Part shown: piece by piece, positions 31,651 to 32,634 of the stretch
Numbering within the stretch: position 1 is the first letter of the stretch
How the letters are laid out: each line of letters begins with the position of its first letter
DNA from: an uncultured Clostridia bacterium
Lineage (GTDB): Bacteria > Bacillota > Clostridia > TANB77 > CAG-508
Reading direction: 5' to 3'
NCBI GenBank assembly: GCA_934183325.1
Contig: CAKPSH010000016.1
Coordinates: forward strand, 1 to 32,634
Length of the DNA: 32,634 nt
Made by a program: the position numbers and the translations under genes
The notes under the pieces: model-generated
What the model saw: only the letters and a program-made list of their open reading frames with translations
What the model was told of the DNA's origin: nothing
The model's database searches: none

Positions 31651-32397
31651 ATGAGTGAAAGTTTATTAAAAATACAAGATTTATGCGTAAATGCTGAAGA
31701 AAAAGAAATTTTAAAAGGGATAAATTTAAAGATAAATAAAGGAGAAATACACGTAATAATGGGACCAAATGGTTCAGGAAAGACAACAACAGCTAATGCA
31801 ATTTTGAACAATCCTGTTTATACAAAAACTAATGGAAACATTGAGTTTGAAGGACAAGACATAACAAATTTAAAAACAGATGAGATAGCAAGAAAAGGAA
31901 TATTTATGTCTTTTCAACTTCCAGAAGAAATTCCAGGGGTTTCTGTAACTAACTTTCTAAAATATGCAAAGAATAAAATAACAGGTAAACCAGTAAAAGT
32001 ATTCGAATTCAAAGATGAATTAAAAAAATATATGGAAGAATTGAATATGAACCCTAAAAATATGGAAAGAAGCTTAAATGTAGGATTTTCAGGAGGAGAA
32101 AAAAAGAAAAACGAAATACTACAAATGCTTGTTCTTAATCCAAAATTAGCAATATTAGATGAAACAGATTCAGGACTAGATGTTGATGCAATAAAAACAG
32201 TATCAAAAGGAATAGAAATGTTCAAAAATGATAATAATGCTGTACTAATAATTACACATAATACAAAAATTCTTCATAGTTTAAAAGTTGACTATGTTCA
32301 TGTTCTAGTTAATGGAAAAATTGTAAAAACAGGAACACAAGAACTAGCTCAAGAAATTGAAGAAAACGGATATGCACAATACAAAAAACTTAATTAA
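31651..32397 (+). CDS. sufC: Fe-S cluster assembly ATPase SufC
   Basis: ATPase of the SufBCD scaffold that assembles Fe-S clusters in the cytoplasm; it belongs to the ABC ATPase fold but is not a transporter. The 248-residue protein has Walker A G38-P-N-G-S-G-K44-T, the SufC-type sequence FMSFQLPEEIPGVSV around the Q-loop, and signature S147-G-G-E150. Walker B is LAILD170-E171-TDSGLDVDA, which is typical of SufC. The switch His is in ITHNTKIL. AAGGAAGG precedes the ATG. It lies 15 bp after the regulator gene and 23 bp before sufB, the usual order sufC-sufB in Firmicutes. Confidence 0.95.
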   Translation: MSESLLKIQDLCVNAEEKEILKGINLKINKGEIHVIMGPNGSGKTTTANAILNNPVYTKTNGNIEFEGQDITNLKTDEIARKGIFMSFQLPEEIPGVSVTNFLKYAKNKITGKPVKVFEFKDELKKYMEELNMNPKNMERSLNVGFSGGEKKKNEILQMLVLNPKLAILDETDSGLDVDAIKTVSKGIEMFKNDNNAVLIITHNTKILHSLKVDYVHVLVNGKIVKTGTQELAQEIEENGYAQYKKLN

Positions 32398-32420
32398 GTA
32401 TTATGAAAGGAAAACATAAA

Positions 32421-32634
32421 ATGAAAAGTCAAATAGATGAAATAAATAGAAATATTTATGACATAAAAAATAAAGATGAATATGATTTCAAAGTAAAAAA
32501 AGGATTAACATCAGAGATTATCGAAGAAATTTCAAAACAAAAAAATGATCCTGAGTGGATGAGAGAATTTAGATTAAAAGCATTAGAAGTCTATAATAAA
32601 TTAGAACTTCCAACTTGGGGGCCAGATATATCAG
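32421..32634 (+). CDS. sufB: Fe-S cluster assembly scaffold SufB, 5' part (runs off the window)
   Basis: ATG 32421, with GAAAGGA upstream, opens a frame that continues to the window edge without a stop (71 codons). The translated start (YDFKVKKGLTSEIIEEISKQ, then KNDPEWMREFRLKAL) matches the conserved SufB N terminus, in which K-x-GL...I..IS..K.EPEWM...R.KAL is typical. It ends in LPTWGPDIS. SufB is the scaffold partner of SufC. Whether sufD, sufS and sufU follow cannot be seen. Confidence 0.92.
   Translation, partial: MKSQIDEINRNIYDIKNKDEYDFKVKKGLTSEIIEEISKQKNDPEWMREFRLKALEVYNKLELPTWGPDIS

Overview
This window is a very AT-rich chromosome segment, typical of a low-GC Firmicute, probably an anaerobic Clostridia-like organism. 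The evidence is the codon bias (AGA for Arg, A/T in third positions), AGGAGG-type ribosome binding sites, the clustered type II fatty-acid genes, tig-clpP-clpX, a B. subtilis-type ThyA and a SUF operon. Nearly every gene is on the + strand; only yebC and the Sua5-type gene are on the - strand. Function calls come from motifs read by eye, without database searches.

Layout. (1) 1-2040: a complete large serine recombinase lies directly against the 3' part of a ZIP metal-transporter gene that has lost its 5' half, so this looks like the right end of an integrated element. (2) 2198-12102: a fatty-acid synthesis operon: AMP-forming acyl ligase, short BirA-like biotin ligase, fabD, fabG, fabF, accB, fabZ, accC, accD, accA and a fabI-type reductase. 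accA is split by one extra base at 10881. No acpP or fabH is present. (3) 12103-13336: yebC on the - strand, between two copies of an identical 40-bp imperfect palindrome. (4) 13337-14947: an orphan membrane-anchored oligopeptide-binding protein. (5) 14987-21744: tig, clpP, clpX and ileS. (6) 21826-25541: an SDR, an unknown two-helix membrane protein, a Sua5-type tRNA t6A enzyme and a YlmH-like S4 protein. (7) 25604-26961: thyA-folA. (8) 27287-29952: a YgjP-like protein with a degenerate metal site, a RecU-like nuclease, a small membrane protein and an RsmB-like rRNA methyltransferase. (9) 30194-31021: an unrecognised gene with unusual codon use behind a consensus promoter. (10) 31180-end: a DtxR/MntR-fold regulator followed by sufC and the start of sufB.

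How the genes work together. AccA/D/B/C make malonyl-CoA, the BirA-like enzyme biotinylates AccB, FabD loads malonyl groups onto ACP, and FabF, FabG, FabZ and FabI run the elongation cycle. The acyl ligase could activate exogenous fatty acids. Tig, ClpP and ClpX form a protein folding and degradation unit, and ThyA with DHFR forms the dTMP/folate cycle.

The most interesting candidate system is the suf locus. Its DtxR-fold regulator appears to have lost almost all classical metal ligands, carries a C-terminal Cys-x8-Cys-x2-Cys motif, and lies behind a consensus promoter whose start region overlaps a perfect 18-bp palindrome. It may be an Fe-S or redox sensor controlling Fe-S cluster assembly. 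Other points of note are the accA frameshift, the palindromic repeat around yebC and the recombinase junction in the ZIP gene.
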